Of a stretch of 17,541 bases of DNA, positions 1-6,718 are shown piece after piece. Origin of the DNA: an uncultured Clostridia bacterium. GTDB lineage: Bacteria > Bacillota > Clostridia > Oscillospirales > CAG-382. Positions within the stretch are counted from its first letter, which is position 1, and each line of letters opens with the position of its first letter. The DNA lies in contig CANQVQ010000025.1 of NCBI GenBank assembly GCA_947627335.1, forward strand, positions 1 to 17,541, read 5' to 3'. The translations under genes and the position numbers were made by a program. The notes beneath the pieces were generated by a model that worked only from the letters and a program-made list of their open reading frames with translations, had not been told where the DNA came from and ran no database searches.

Positions 1-4
1 CTGA

Positions 5-38
5 GCCGCAAGTGGAAAATTCGGCGTTCGCAAAAGTC
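5..38. repeat. 34-nt inverted repeat, left copy
   Basis: These 34 nt recur exactly, in reverse complement, at 15682-15715. The segment continues into a palindrome, GCAAAAGTC-aac-GACTTTTGC (30-50). It lies just beyond the 3' end of the SpoIID-like gene, so on the minus strand it could fold in the transcript tail, but no T-run makes it a clear terminator. It is most likely part of a dispersed intergenic repeat family. Confidence 0.8.
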
Positions 39-101
39 AACGACTTTTGCGAATTGCGGCACAAACCCCCAACGTACTCCATCGTACTCCTCGTACTTCC
101 C

Positions 102-1487
102 TCACGCCAACTTGCTGATCTGCGTACCGGGGAAATAGAACTGCAGGAGGTACTTGTAGCTGTACCCCTGATCGACGAGCTGCTCGGCGCCGACGGCGCT
201 GAAGCCGACGCCGTGCCCGGAGCCGACGCCGTCGAAGGCGATGCGGTCCACGTCGGCGACCGCGTCCGTACCGGCGACGGGGCAGTCGGCGAAGGACTCA
301 AATTCGTGCGTTTCCCCGTCCGCACCGACGTACCGTGTAACGGCGACCTGCTCGACCTCGCCCCCGGCGACGGCGACCGCCGCGTCCATGGAATAGGAAA
401 CGGTAAAGTTCGCGCTCTGGAACCGAAGCGCGGTGCGCACCTTTTCGCTGGTGGCGATCTCGAAAACGTTGTTGTCCCCGTCGGTCACGGAAAGCAGGGT
501 GACGTAGCCGGACCCGTCGGGGTCGGTCTCCTCGATGCGGACGCTTTCGACGCCGTCGCGGATCCCGTTAAACCTGCTCCGCGAGGACAGGAAGTCGAAC
601 AGCTCGCTCTGCGTGAACTCATACCGCCAGACCTCGCTGGCGTTGTCGGCGTCCTCGGGCAGGGAGACGGACTTGAGGTAGGGGATCTCCGGCCCGCCCC
701 ATGCGGCGACCGACGAGCAGCTTGCGCCGCCGTTCCCGCCGTGGTACAGGCAGTGGATCGGCGCACCCTCGTAGGTCACATATTCCCCGGCGGTCGAATC
801 GACGATCGCGTCGTTCTCCTCGTTCTGCCGGAAGATCCCGCGGTAGACCTGACAGCAGGTCGTCCCGCAGACGTCGAACCCGTACGACGCGTGCTTCTGC
901 CCCATCGGCACGGTCCGGATCAGCACCGAGAACGCACGCCGCGTCTCCCGCGAGGCGGCGCCTCCGATCTCCGTCGACATGACGCACTTGACGTACGTCT
1001 CCCGCTCGACCGCGTTGACCACCTGCAGCGCACCGCCGACGGCGCGGAACTCCAGGAACCCCGGGCAGACGTACTCCTTCCCGCCGCACCGCAGGGTCAG
1101 ACTGCCCCCCGCGCTCCGCAGGGAGAGCGCTTCGTCCGCGCCGGACGTGACCAGCACCTCGCCGTCCGCCGACTGCACGGACACGCCGCCGTCCGCCGGA
1201 ACGACGCGCACTTCGCCGCCCGCAAGCGACGAACGACCGACGAATCCCCGCCCGTCCGCGGACGTGCTTCCGACGGAGAATCCGCCGTCGCAGACCAGCT
1301 CCGCACGCGAAACGCCGGTTCCCAAGGACGGCGACGCGAGCGCGACGCGAATGACGTTCGCCGGCGCGGGACGCGCAGACACGAGATACGGCAGCATCGC
1401 CGTCACCGCCAACGCGAGCAGGCAGGCGGCGAGCAGCCGAACGGGTCCCCGTTTACTTCTGGTTGGTTTGCATGGATTTGATCGCAT
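102..1487 (-). CDS. SpoIID/LytB domain protein (putative septal/wall peptidoglycan enzyme)
   Basis: This 461-aa protein has an N-terminal membrane anchor or signal segment (about 16-37) after a basic stretch. The SpoIID/LytB domain fills the C-terminal two thirds. Visible hallmarks are ETYVKCVMSTEIG (163-175, with Glu173 matching the catalytic Glu of SpoIID), VCGTTCCQVYRG (206-217), a glycine/cysteine-rich YHGGNGGASC (about 248-257), and a C-terminal GHGVGFSAVGAEQL followed by FYFPGT. SpoIID is a lytic transglycosylase acting on peptidoglycan during engulfment; the LytB-type relatives are wall-associated amidase enhancers. There are no sporulation neighbours, so which role applies is open. 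The start at 1487 is preceded by AAAGGA at about 5 nt. The gene overlaps the upstream gene by 35 nt, which implies translational coupling. The N-terminal half (about 45-150) resembles nothing I recognise. Confidence 0.88.
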   Translation of the reverse strand: MRSNPCKPTRSKRGPVRLLAACLLALAVTAMLPYLVSARPAPANVIRVALASPSLGTGVSRAELVCDGGFSVGSTSADGRGFVGRSSLAGGEVRVVPADGGVSVQSADGEVLVTSGADEALSLRSAGGSLTLRCGGKEYVCPGFLEFRAVGGALQVVNAVERETYVKCVMSTEIGGAASRETRRAFSVLIRTVPMGQKHASYGFDVCGTTCCQVYRGIFRQNEENDAIVDSTAGEYVTYEGAPIHCLYHGGNGGASCSSVAAWGGPEIPYLKSVSLPEDADNASEVWRYEFTQSELFDFLSSRSRFNGIRDGVESVRIEETDPDGSGYVTLLSVTDGDNNVFEIATSEKVRTALRFQSANFTVSYSMDAAVAVAGGEVEQVAVTRYVGADGETHEFESFADCPVAGTDAVADVDRIAFDGVGSGHGVGFSAVGAEQLVDQGYSYKYLLQFYFPGTQISKLA

Positions 1488-1986
1488 AAGTTCCTTTCAC
1501 CGTAAAAGACGCTTCCTCGCCGACGACCAGCAGGTCCACCTCGGGACCGCTCCCGTCGCTTCGGCGATAGAGATGTGCGTAGGCAAGCGGTGCGCCGGAA
1601 AAGCGCTCCGTCCCGTCGGTCAGGTCGGTCAGCCCGCTCCCCGGCTCCTCCGTCAGCGTCAGCAGCAGCACGTCCCCGCCCCGACAGAGCACTTCCGTGT
1701 CCCCGTCCGGCGTCAGCACGTCCCCCCGCTTCAGCGTGACCTCCCGGTAACCGTCCGACGGCGCTTCCGCGTCCGCGTCCGGCTCCCGCGCTTCCGCCAG
1801 CTCCGCCTTGACCTTTTCCAGCTCCCCGAGCAGCTCCCGCCGCAGGGCGTCCAACTGCTCCTCGAGGTATTCGACCGATACGAGCGTCGGCGCGTCGCCG
1901 CTCTCCGCCGCATTCGCGCACATCGGGTACGTCCCGACGCACACGGTCAGCGCCAGCACGAACGCCGTCAGCTTGCCCATTTTCAT
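1453..1986 (-). CDS. Secreted coiled-coil protein of unknown function
   Basis: I do not recognise the family. The 177-aa product begins MKMGKLTAFVLALTVCVGT, a clear signal peptide with a likely AxA-type cleavage after about residue 24. A short heptad-like coiled coil follows (LEEQLDALRRELLGELEKVKAELAE, about 38-62), then an acidic linker and a compact C-terminal domain rich in beta-type residues that starts near YREVTLKRGDVL. The first in-frame ATG at 2064 is unlikely: it falls at the predicted transcription start of the promoter at 2073-2101. The ATG at 1986 has AAAGGGAG about 8 nt upstream. The gene is first in a two-gene unit and its end overlaps the SpoIID-like gene, so the product may be a partner of that extracellular enzyme. 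That role is inference only. Confidence 0.75.
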   Translation of the reverse strand: MKMGKLTAFVLALTVCVGTYPMCANAAESGDAPTLVSVEYLEEQLDALRRELLGELEKVKAELAEAREPDADAEAPSDGYREVTLKRGDVLTPDGDTEVLCRGGDVLLLTLTEEPGSGLTDLTDGTERFSGAPLAYAHLYRRSDGSGPEVDLLVVGEEASFTVKGTYAIKSMQTNQK

Positions 1987-2072
1987 TGGTTTTCGCTCCC
2001 TTTCGTAGGGATTTTGTCGTTTCTGGACGAAATTTGGAGGAAATGTCCATTTCCTTTGCTTCATCTTATGCT

Positions 2073-2101
2073 ATCATACTTGCTTTTCATCCGTCTGTCA
2101 A
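2073..2101 (-). promoter_or_regulatory. Sigma-A-type promoter of the spoIID-like unit
   Basis: On the minus strand, TTGACA (2101-2096) and TATGAT (2078-2073) are separated by 17 bp. Transcription would begin near 2066. This makes the far-upstream ATG at 2064 effectively leaderless and supports 1986 as the start. The promoter is back-to-back with the antiporter promoter. Confidence 0.8.
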
Positions 2102-2154
2102 GCGTTTTGACCGTATTTCGGCGATTTGCACAAAGGGAAGTCGAACAAACCCCC

Positions 2155-2183
2155 TTGCTTTTGTCCGCAAAATCCGATATAAA
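2155..2183 (+). promoter_or_regulatory. Promoter of the antiporter gene
   Basis: TTGCTT (2155-2160) and TATAAA (2178-2183) are spaced by 17 bp, 38 nt before the antiporter ATG. It is divergent from the promoter at 2073-2101, leaving about 50 bp between the two -35 boxes. Confidence 0.65.
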
Positions 2184-2220
2184 AGGAAGGAATGTTTCAG
2201 GGAAAAGAGTTTACGGGTAC

Positions 2221-3426
2221 ATGGAATACTTTGAAATGCTGTTGCCGCTGTCGCTGATCCTATGTTTCTCGAAGCTGCTGTCGAAGCTGTGCGAGAAGCT
2301 GCATTTGCCGCAGGTGGTAGGGCTTTTGCTCGCCGGGGTGCTGCTCGGCGTGGTGCACGGGCTGACCGGGCAGGCGGTCATCAGCGACGCCGCGATCGCG
2401 GGACTGGGGTTCCTCGCGAAGATCGGGGTGATCCTGATCATGTTCTCGGCGGGGCTGGAGACGGACGTGCGGCAGATCCGTGCGGTCGGGCTGCCTGCGG
2501 TGTTCATCACGCTCGCCGGGGTGGTGGTCCCGATGGGGCTTGGGTTCGTCGTCGCGTGGGCGTTCGCGGGGTTTGACCCGTCCGCGGTCGTGCGCAGTCT
2601 GTTTTACGGCTGCATCCTGACGGCGACGTCGGTCAGCGTGACGGTCGCGTCCCTGCGGGAGCTGGGCAAGCTGCAGGGCAAGGTCGGCTCGACCATCGTC
2701 GCAGCCGCCATTCTCGACGACATCATCGGCGTCGTCGTGCTGTCCTTCATCATCTCGCTCGGGTCCGAAAACGGGGGAGAGAACCCGTGGATGGTCCTGC
2801 TGCGCACCCTGCTCTTCTTTATCTTCGCCGCTGCGCTCGGGATCGTCCTGCGCTGGGTGTTCCGTCGGCTGAGCGAGCGGATGCCGCACCACCGCACGAT
2901 CCCGATCATGGGGCTTGCCGCCTGCTTCTTCTTTGCCTACGCGAGCGAGCGGTGGTTCGGCGTGGCGGACATCACCGGCGCGTTCTTCGCCGGGTTGGTG
3001 CTCTCCGGCAACCACGACGCCGCCTACATCGACCGTCGCAGCGACATCATGAGCTACATGGTGTTCGGACCGGTTTTCTTCGCCAACATCGGCATCAACG
3101 CCGATTTCTCCGGGTTGAATCTGACCGTGCTCGCCTTCGGCGTCTGCTTCCTGCTCGCCGGCATCGTCGGCAAGGTGCTCGGCTGCGGGCTGACCGCCCG
3201 GCTCTGCGGGTACTCCACGCGGGACTCCCTGCGCGTCGGCGTCGGCATGGTCGTCCGCGCCGAGGTCGCCCTGATCTGCGCCCAGCGCGGTGTCGACAGC
3301 GGCATCATCGACGCGTCCATCCTGCCGTTTATCCTCGTGCTGATCATCCTCACCTCCTTCCTCGCCCCCGTGTTCCTCAAGCTCTCCTACGACTGGGAAC
3401 GCGACGAACGGATCCGGAGCGTGTAG
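2221..3426 (+). CDS. CPA2-family cation:proton antiporter (Kef/NapA-like membrane domain)
   Basis: This 401-aa polytopic membrane protein has the Na_H_Exchanger fold and would exchange K+ or Na+ for H+ across the cytoplasmic membrane. Family features are LPQVVGLLLAG (29-39), IMFSAGLE (73-80), the TATSVSVT unwound-helix region (134-141) and AAAILDDIIG with the paired Asp166-Asp167 typical of electrogenic CPA2 members. About a dozen hydrophobic segments are visible. The protein ends right after the last one (LSYDWERDERIRSV), so it lacks the C-terminal RCK/TrkA-N nucleotide-binding domain of KefB/KefC. The reading frame stays open far upstream, antisense to the spoIID-like unit. I chose ATG 2221 because it begins at the first membrane helix, follows the promoter at 2155-2183 and has GGGAAAAGAG upstream, although that site is weak and distant. 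The ion specificity cannot be read from the sequence. Confidence 0.9.
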   Translation: MEYFEMLLPLSLILCFSKLLSKLCEKLHLPQVVGLLLAGVLLGVVHGLTGQAVISDAAIAGLGFLAKIGVILIMFSAGLETDVRQIRAVGLPAVFITLAGVVVPMGLGFVVAWAFAGFDPSAVVRSLFYGCILTATSVSVTVASLRELGKLQGKVGSTIVAAAILDDIIGVVVLSFIISLGSENGGENPWMVLLRTLLFFIFAAALGIVLRWVFRRLSERMPHHRTIPIMGLAACFFFAYASERWFGVADITGAFFAGLVLSGNHDAAYIDRRSDIMSYMVFGPVFFANIGINADFSGLNLTVLAFGVCFLLAGIVGKVLGCGLTARLCGYSTRDSLRVGVGMVVRAEVALICAQRGVDSGIIDASILPFILVLIILTSFLAPVFLKLSYDWERDERIRSV

Positions 3427-3445
3427 GTTAACGAGGAGTACGTTT

Positions 3446-3500
3446 GGGGGTGCCAGCACCCCCAAGCCCCCCTAGCGCGAAATCGACCCTGTCGATTTCG
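3446..3500 (+). repeat. Two-hairpin intergenic repeat, copy 1
   Basis: Two hairpins lie in series: GGGGGTG/CACCCCC (3446-3463), then a spacer ending in CCCCCCTAGCG, then CGAAATCGAC-cct-GTCGATTTCG (3478-3500), a perfect 10-bp stem. The same architecture, with a different stem sequence but the same TAGCGCG entry, recurs at 15594-15654. It follows the antiporter stop codon but has no T-run of its own. Confidence 0.7.
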
Positions 3501-3537
3501 GGGGATATATAAAGGAAAGTTATACCGTCATGCCTCG

Positions 3538-3567
3538 GGGGGAGCGTTTGGTGCTCCCTTGTTTTTT
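3538..3567 (+). terminator. Putative intrinsic terminator after the antiporter
   Basis: GGGAGC (3540-3545) pairs with GCTCCC (3553-3558), extendable by two G-T pairs, and is followed by TTG and six T (3562-3567). The loop is 7 nt. It lies 112 nt past the antiporter stop codon. Confidence 0.55.
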
Positions 3568-3743
3568 GCCTTCGCGACCCGCAGTTCGCCGGCTCCAACG
3601 GCTTGCACTCGCAAGCCGTCCTCGCTCGCACCCGATTTTCAAATGGAATTTGTATATTTGTAAGTCACAAGAGAAAAATCGCAGAAACGCCGTTTTCTGA
3701 TGCGTACCCGAGCGTCGGGGAACATTCCCCGCACAGAAATGAC

Positions 3744-3935
3744 GTCAAATCTGCGGACATGAGCCGCAGATTTGACACCTTGAGAGAAAAATGGCGAAGG
3801 CGGCGTCAGCATTGGCGCAAGCCGAGCCATTTTTCGATGAAAGGGGAGTATTCGGGGGGAAAACACAGAGCAAGGAGGAGCTGCGACAAAGTCGCCAGCG
3901 ACGCCGCCGTGATTGTGTTTGCCCTCCGAAATAAA
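3744..3935 (+). ncRNA. Structured repeat element, copy A (possible non-coding RNA)
   Basis: This segment is homologous to the reverse complement of 8700-8885. It contains four foldable parts. One is a perfect 13-bp hairpin, GTCAAATCTGCGG/CCGCAGATTTGAC, with loop ACATGAG (3744-3776). A long-range helix pairs GAAAAATGGC (3786-3795) with GCCATTTTTC (3826-3835). A small hairpin is GCGAC-aaa-GTCGC (3883-3895). Between them is a conserved stretch, roughly ATTCGGGGGGAAAACRCAG. Against copy B the stem sequences differ but pairing is mostly kept. There is no convincing ORF. The remainder of 3568-3743 shows nothing I can identify. Confidence 0.55.
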
Positions 3936-3971
3936 TCATGTCGAAAATTTACAGAAAAGGAAGAAAAGGTA

Positions 3972-4000
3972 TTGACAACGCAAGCAAACAAGGGTATAAT
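3972..4000 (+). promoter_or_regulatory. Consensus sigma-A promoter of the potABCD operon
   Basis: TTGACA (3972-3977), a 17-bp spacer and TATAAT (3995-4000) form a perfect consensus. Transcription should start near 4007, about 343 nt before the potA ATG. Confidence 0.9.
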
Positions 4001-4005
4001 AAGGA

Positions 4006-4349
4006 CAGCTTTTTTTGCATCTGTGCTGACAACCCGGCAAAGCGCCTCCGCCTTTGCCATTGGGTACACAGACACGGGTCCGGCGTCCCGAACGCCCGCC
4101 CGGGGGCAGGTAAGCATCCTGCCTGAAATATAACAAAATGTGCGCGTCAGGCAGTTCCGAACAGGGACCGTTACCGAGCGAAAGTTCGGTTTGAGCGCCG
4201 GCAACAGCAATAGTCTGTCCGTCAAAACCGGGCGGGTGACTTGTACAAAACCCTTTGCGGGGCGTTGCCGTCAGTCTGGCGTGGGTCTGCGCAGAGTTTT
4301 GCGAAAGCAAAGCGATACGCGGTCAAAGCCGCAAAGGGATGGATGCAAA
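4006..4349 (+). promoter_or_regulatory. Long structured 5' leader of potABCD; candidate riboswitch or attenuator
   Basis: About 344 nt lie between the promoter and potA with no supported ORF. Visible folds, in order: a compound hairpin TCTGTG/CACAGA (4020-4025 with 4067-4072) enclosing ACCC/GGGT and GGCAAAG/CTTTGCC (4036-4058); then two mutually exclusive helices sharing one strand, GGCAGG/CCTGCC (4105-4110 with 4118-4123) or CTGCCTGA/TCAGGCAG (4119-4126 with 4147-4154); then ACCGA/TCGGT around a GCGAAAG loop near 4174-4191; and finally CCCTTTGCGG (4251-4260), perfectly complementary to CCGCAAAGGG (4329-4338), which contains the AAAGGG ribosome binding site of potA. The last helix would block translation. 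It does not match any riboswitch class I can recall, and the ligand is unknown. Confidence 0.6.
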
Positions 4350-5489
4350 ATGGAAAAAAAGAACATCATCGAGCTGAAAAACATCACCGTTTCGTTCGAC
4401 GGGGAGCGCATTCTCGACCACCTCGATCTGACCATCGAGGACGGCACGTTCGTCACCCTGCTCGGGCGGTCCGGCTGCGGGAAAACCACGACCCTGCGCA
4501 TCATCGCGGGATTTCTCCAACCGGATGAAGGTGATGTCTTTTTCGGCGACGAGCGGGTCAACGACGTCCCGCCCCACCGTCGGCCGGTCAACACGATCTT
4601 TCAGCGGTACGCCCTCTTTCCGCACCTCAACGTCTTTGAAAACGTCGCGTTCGGTCTGCGTGTGCGGCACGCCCCGAAGGCGGTGATCGCCGACAAGGTC
4701 CGCGAGATGCTCCGCCTGGTCAACCTCGAAGGGTACGAGAAGCGCAAGATCGACAGCCTGTCCGGCGGGCAGCAGCAACGGGTCGCGATCGCCCGTGCGC
4801 TGATCAACCGTCCGTCGGTCCTCCTGCTCGACGAGCCGCTCTCCGCCCTCGACGCGAAGCTGCGCAAGGATATGCAGGTGGAGCTTCGCCGCATCCAGCG
4901 GGAGACGGGCATCACGTTCGTCTTTGTCACCCACGACCAGGAGGAAGCGCTCTCCATGTCCGACGTGGTGGTCGTTATGAACGACGGGCGCATCCAGCAG
5001 ATCGGCTCCCCGGTCGACGTATACAACGAACCGAAGAACGCCTTCGTCGCGGACTTCATCGGCGAATCCAACATCATCGACGGCGTCATGAACCGTGACG
5101 CGACGGTCACCTTCGCCGGGCACACGTTCGCCTGCGTCGACGAGGGCTTCGCGCACGACGAGCCGGTCGACGTGGTCATTCGCCCCGAGGACGTCGACGT
5201 GGTCGGTCCCGGCGAGGGCATGATCACCGGCGTCATCACGCAGTCCACCTTCAAGGGCGACTACTACGAGCTGATCGTCGAGGTGCGTGGCTTCAAATGG
5301 ATGGTCCAGACCACCGACGCCTACGCCGAAGGGCAGACCATCGGCATCGTGCTCGACCCGGACTCCATCCACGTCATGCACAAATCCGAATATTCCGGTC
5401 TTTACGGGGATTACAGCAGTTTCTCCGACGAAATGGACGACCCGGTCCCCGACCGTGCCGCCGAAGTCGAAGAGGAGGAGTCCCTGTGA
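4350..5489 (+). CDS. potA: Spermidine/putrescine-type ABC transporter ATP-binding protein
   Basis: This 379-aa cytoplasmic ATPase powers the importer encoded by the next three genes. Motifs in order: Walker A GRSGCGKTT (39-47), Q-loop Gln85 in IFQRYALFPH, signature LSGGQ (137-141), Walker B VLLLDEP (157-163) and H-loop His195 in FVTHDQEEA. A C-terminal TOBE domain (about 275-355) is recognised by DVVIRPEDVDVV and GVITQSTFKGDYYELIVEV. The tail is strikingly acidic (AEVEEEESL). The frame is open back to 4140, but no earlier start has support and that stretch is the structured leader. ATG 4350 has AAAGGG about 11 nt upstream, inside a predicted masking helix. The stop overlaps the GTG of potB by 4 nt (GTGA). 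The assignment to polyamines rests on gene order and on the PotD-like partner, not on direct evidence. Confidence 0.93.
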   Translation: MEKKNIIELKNITVSFDGERILDHLDLTIEDGTFVTLLGRSGCGKTTTLRIIAGFLQPDEGDVFFGDERVNDVPPHRRPVNTIFQRYALFPHLNVFENVAFGLRVRHAPKAVIADKVREMLRLVNLEGYEKRKIDSLSGGQQQRVAIARALINRPSVLLLDEPLSALDAKLRKDMQVELRRIQRETGITFVFVTHDQEEALSMSDVVVVMNDGRIQQIGSPVDVYNEPKNAFVADFIGESNIIDGVMNRDATVTFAGHTFACVDEGFAHDEPVDVVIRPEDVDVVGPGEGMITGVITQSTFKGDYYELIVEVRGFKWMVQTTDAYAEGQTIGIVLDPDSIHVMHKSEYSGLYGDYSSFSDEMDDPVPDRAAEVEEEESL

Positions 5490-6718
5490 CCGCCCGTCGG
5501 GACCGGCGGAGCCTCGGTACGGTTTTGCTCAATGCGCCGTACCTGCTCTGGGCGGCTCTGTTCATCATCATTCCGCTCTTCATCGTGCTCTACTACGCCT
5601 GCACGGAAGGTGACGGGTCGGTGCGGCAGCGCACCGTCTACGCCTACGACGAAGCGGGCAGTCTGACGGAGCAAACCGTTTACGACCCCGACGGGTCAAT
5701 GTTGGAGCGCACCGCCTACGCCTACGACGAAGCGGGCAATCCGACGGAGCAAACCGTTTACGACCCCGACGGGTCAATGTTGGAGCGCACCGCCTGCGCC
5801 TACGACGAAGCGGGCAATCCGACGGAGGAAACCGTTTATAACCCCGACGGGTCGATCCTGCGTCGCACCGCCTACACCTACGACAAAAGCGGAAACAGGA
5901 CGAAGGAAATCGAATACGACGGCGGCGGGTCGGTGAAGCGGCGAATCACCTATACCTACGACGAAAATGGGAAACCGGCGGAGCAAACCGAGGACGGCGG
6001 CGGCGTGCATTTCACGCTGTCCAACTTCGCCTACCTGAAGGACTACGGCTCGGTCATGCTCCGTTCCTTCTGGTATTCCCTCGCGGCGACGGCGATCTGC
6101 CTGCTGATCGCCTACCCCTACGCCTACATCGTCTGCCGCTTCCGCCCTGCGGGGCAGCGGTTCGCGAACCTGTTCATCATGCTCCCGATGTGGATCAACC
6201 TGCTGATCCGCACCTACTGCCTCACGACGCTCATGGAGGGCAACGGGCTGATCAACCAGTTCCTCGCCTTCCTCGGGTTCGGGCGGCTCCCGCTGCTCAA
6301 CAACACCGGTGCGGTCATCTTCGGCATGGTGTACAACTACCTGCCGTACATGATCCTGCCCATCTACAACGTCATGTCCCGCATCGATCCCGCTCTGCTC
6401 GAAGCGGCGGAGGACCTCGGCTGCAATTCGTTTTCGCGCATCCGGCGGGTGCTTTTGCCGCTGTCGATGCCGGGGGTCGTGTCCGGGGTCATCATGGTGT
6501 TCGTCCCGTCGGTCAGCACGTTCTACATCTCCAAAGCCATGGGCGGCTCGGAAAACTTCATGATCGGCGACCTGATCGAGAGTCAGATCCATTCCCAGAA
6601 CAGTAATCTGCCGGTCGCCGCCGCACTCTCGACGGTGCTGATGGTGGTCATCCTCGTCAGTATGTTCATCCTCAACCGCTTCTCGTCGGATTCGGAAGGG
6701 GGGAGCCTGCTCGTATGA
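5486..6718 (+). CDS. potB: Polyamine ABC permease PotB carrying an inserted YD-repeat domain
   Basis: This is the first transmembrane subunit of the importer, 410 aa where the family is normally about 270-290. The first helix (about 14-37, LLWAALFIIIPLFIVLYY) and the sequence from VHFTLSNFAYL (174 onward) are typical PotB. The EAA loop that contacts PotA is EAAEDLGCNSFSRIRRVLLPLSMPG, starting at 306. Between residues about 43 and 173 sits a block of four full and one partial YD repeats (RTVYAYDEAG type, 26-residue period) that the family does not have. It lies in the first loop after helix 1, expected to face outside the membrane, and removing it would leave about 280 aa. The GTG start at 5486 overlaps the potA stop and has GAGGAG 7 nt upstream. 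The frame is intact through the insert, so a working chimera is plausible. The stop overlaps potC (ATGA). Confidence 0.92.
   Translation: MTARRDRRSLGTVLLNAPYLLWAALFIIIPLFIVLYYACTEGDGSVRQRTVYAYDEAGSLTEQTVYDPDGSMLERTAYAYDEAGNPTEQTVYDPDGSMLERTACAYDEAGNPTEETVYNPDGSILRRTAYTYDKSGNRTKEIEYDGGGSVKRRITYTYDENGKPAEQTEDGGGVHFTLSNFAYLKDYGSVMLRSFWYSLAATAICLLIAYPYAYIVCRFRPAGQRFANLFIMLPMWINLLIRTYCLTTLMEGNGLINQFLAFLGFGRLPLLNNTGAVIFGMVYNYLPYMILPIYNVMSRIDPALLEAAEDLGCNSFSRIRRVLLPLSMPGVVSGVIMVFVPSVSTFYISKAMGGSENFMIGDLIESQIHSQNSNLPVAAALSTVLMVVILVSMFILNRFSSDSEGGSLLV
5612..6004 (+). repeat. YD-repeat block inserted in frame in potB
   Basis: Tandem 78-bp units start at 5630, 5708, 5786, 5864 and 5942 (the last is partial). 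Units 1 and 2 differ at only about three positions, so that duplication is recent; units 4 and 5 are more diverged. By eye the DNA closely matches repeats in the lipoprotein genes 3.5-8 kb downstream, for example the shared CCTACGACGAAGC and ACGGAGCAAACCG segments. Both edges fall in GACGG-type sequence (5612 and about 5992), suggesting entry by microhomology or by recombination between short repeats. No transposon ends are visible. Confidence 0.88.

Noticed and set aside
979..2220. Upstream extension of the antiporter frame to 979
   Set aside because: It runs antisense through the SpoIID-like unit, is composed of Arg/Ser/Thr-rich nonsense, and precedes the promoter at 2155.
2260..3465. A 401-codon minus-strand frame opposite the antiporter, and long antisense frames over potA, potC, potD and GHL10
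   Set aside because: GC-rich codon bias leaves complementary frames open. The products are low-complexity and charged, while the sense frames match known families.
3603..4133. Small open frames between the antiporter and potA
   Set aside because: None has a ribosome binding site or recognisable composition, and they run through repeat copy A and across the potA promoter.
4140..4349. 70-codon N-terminal extension of PotA
   Set aside because: It covers the structured leader, matches no ABC ATPase N-terminus and lacks a ribosome binding site; ATG 4350 gives the normal family start.
4006..4349. Known riboswitch (guanidine, cobalamin, c-di-GMP, T-box, glycine) upstream of potA
   Set aside because: I compared remembered consensus motifs by eye and found none; a covariance search would be needed to exclude them fully.
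5630..5941. CRISPR array suggested by regular 78-bp repeats
   Set aside because: There are no unique spacers between repeats; the units are coding, in frame and translate to YD repeats.
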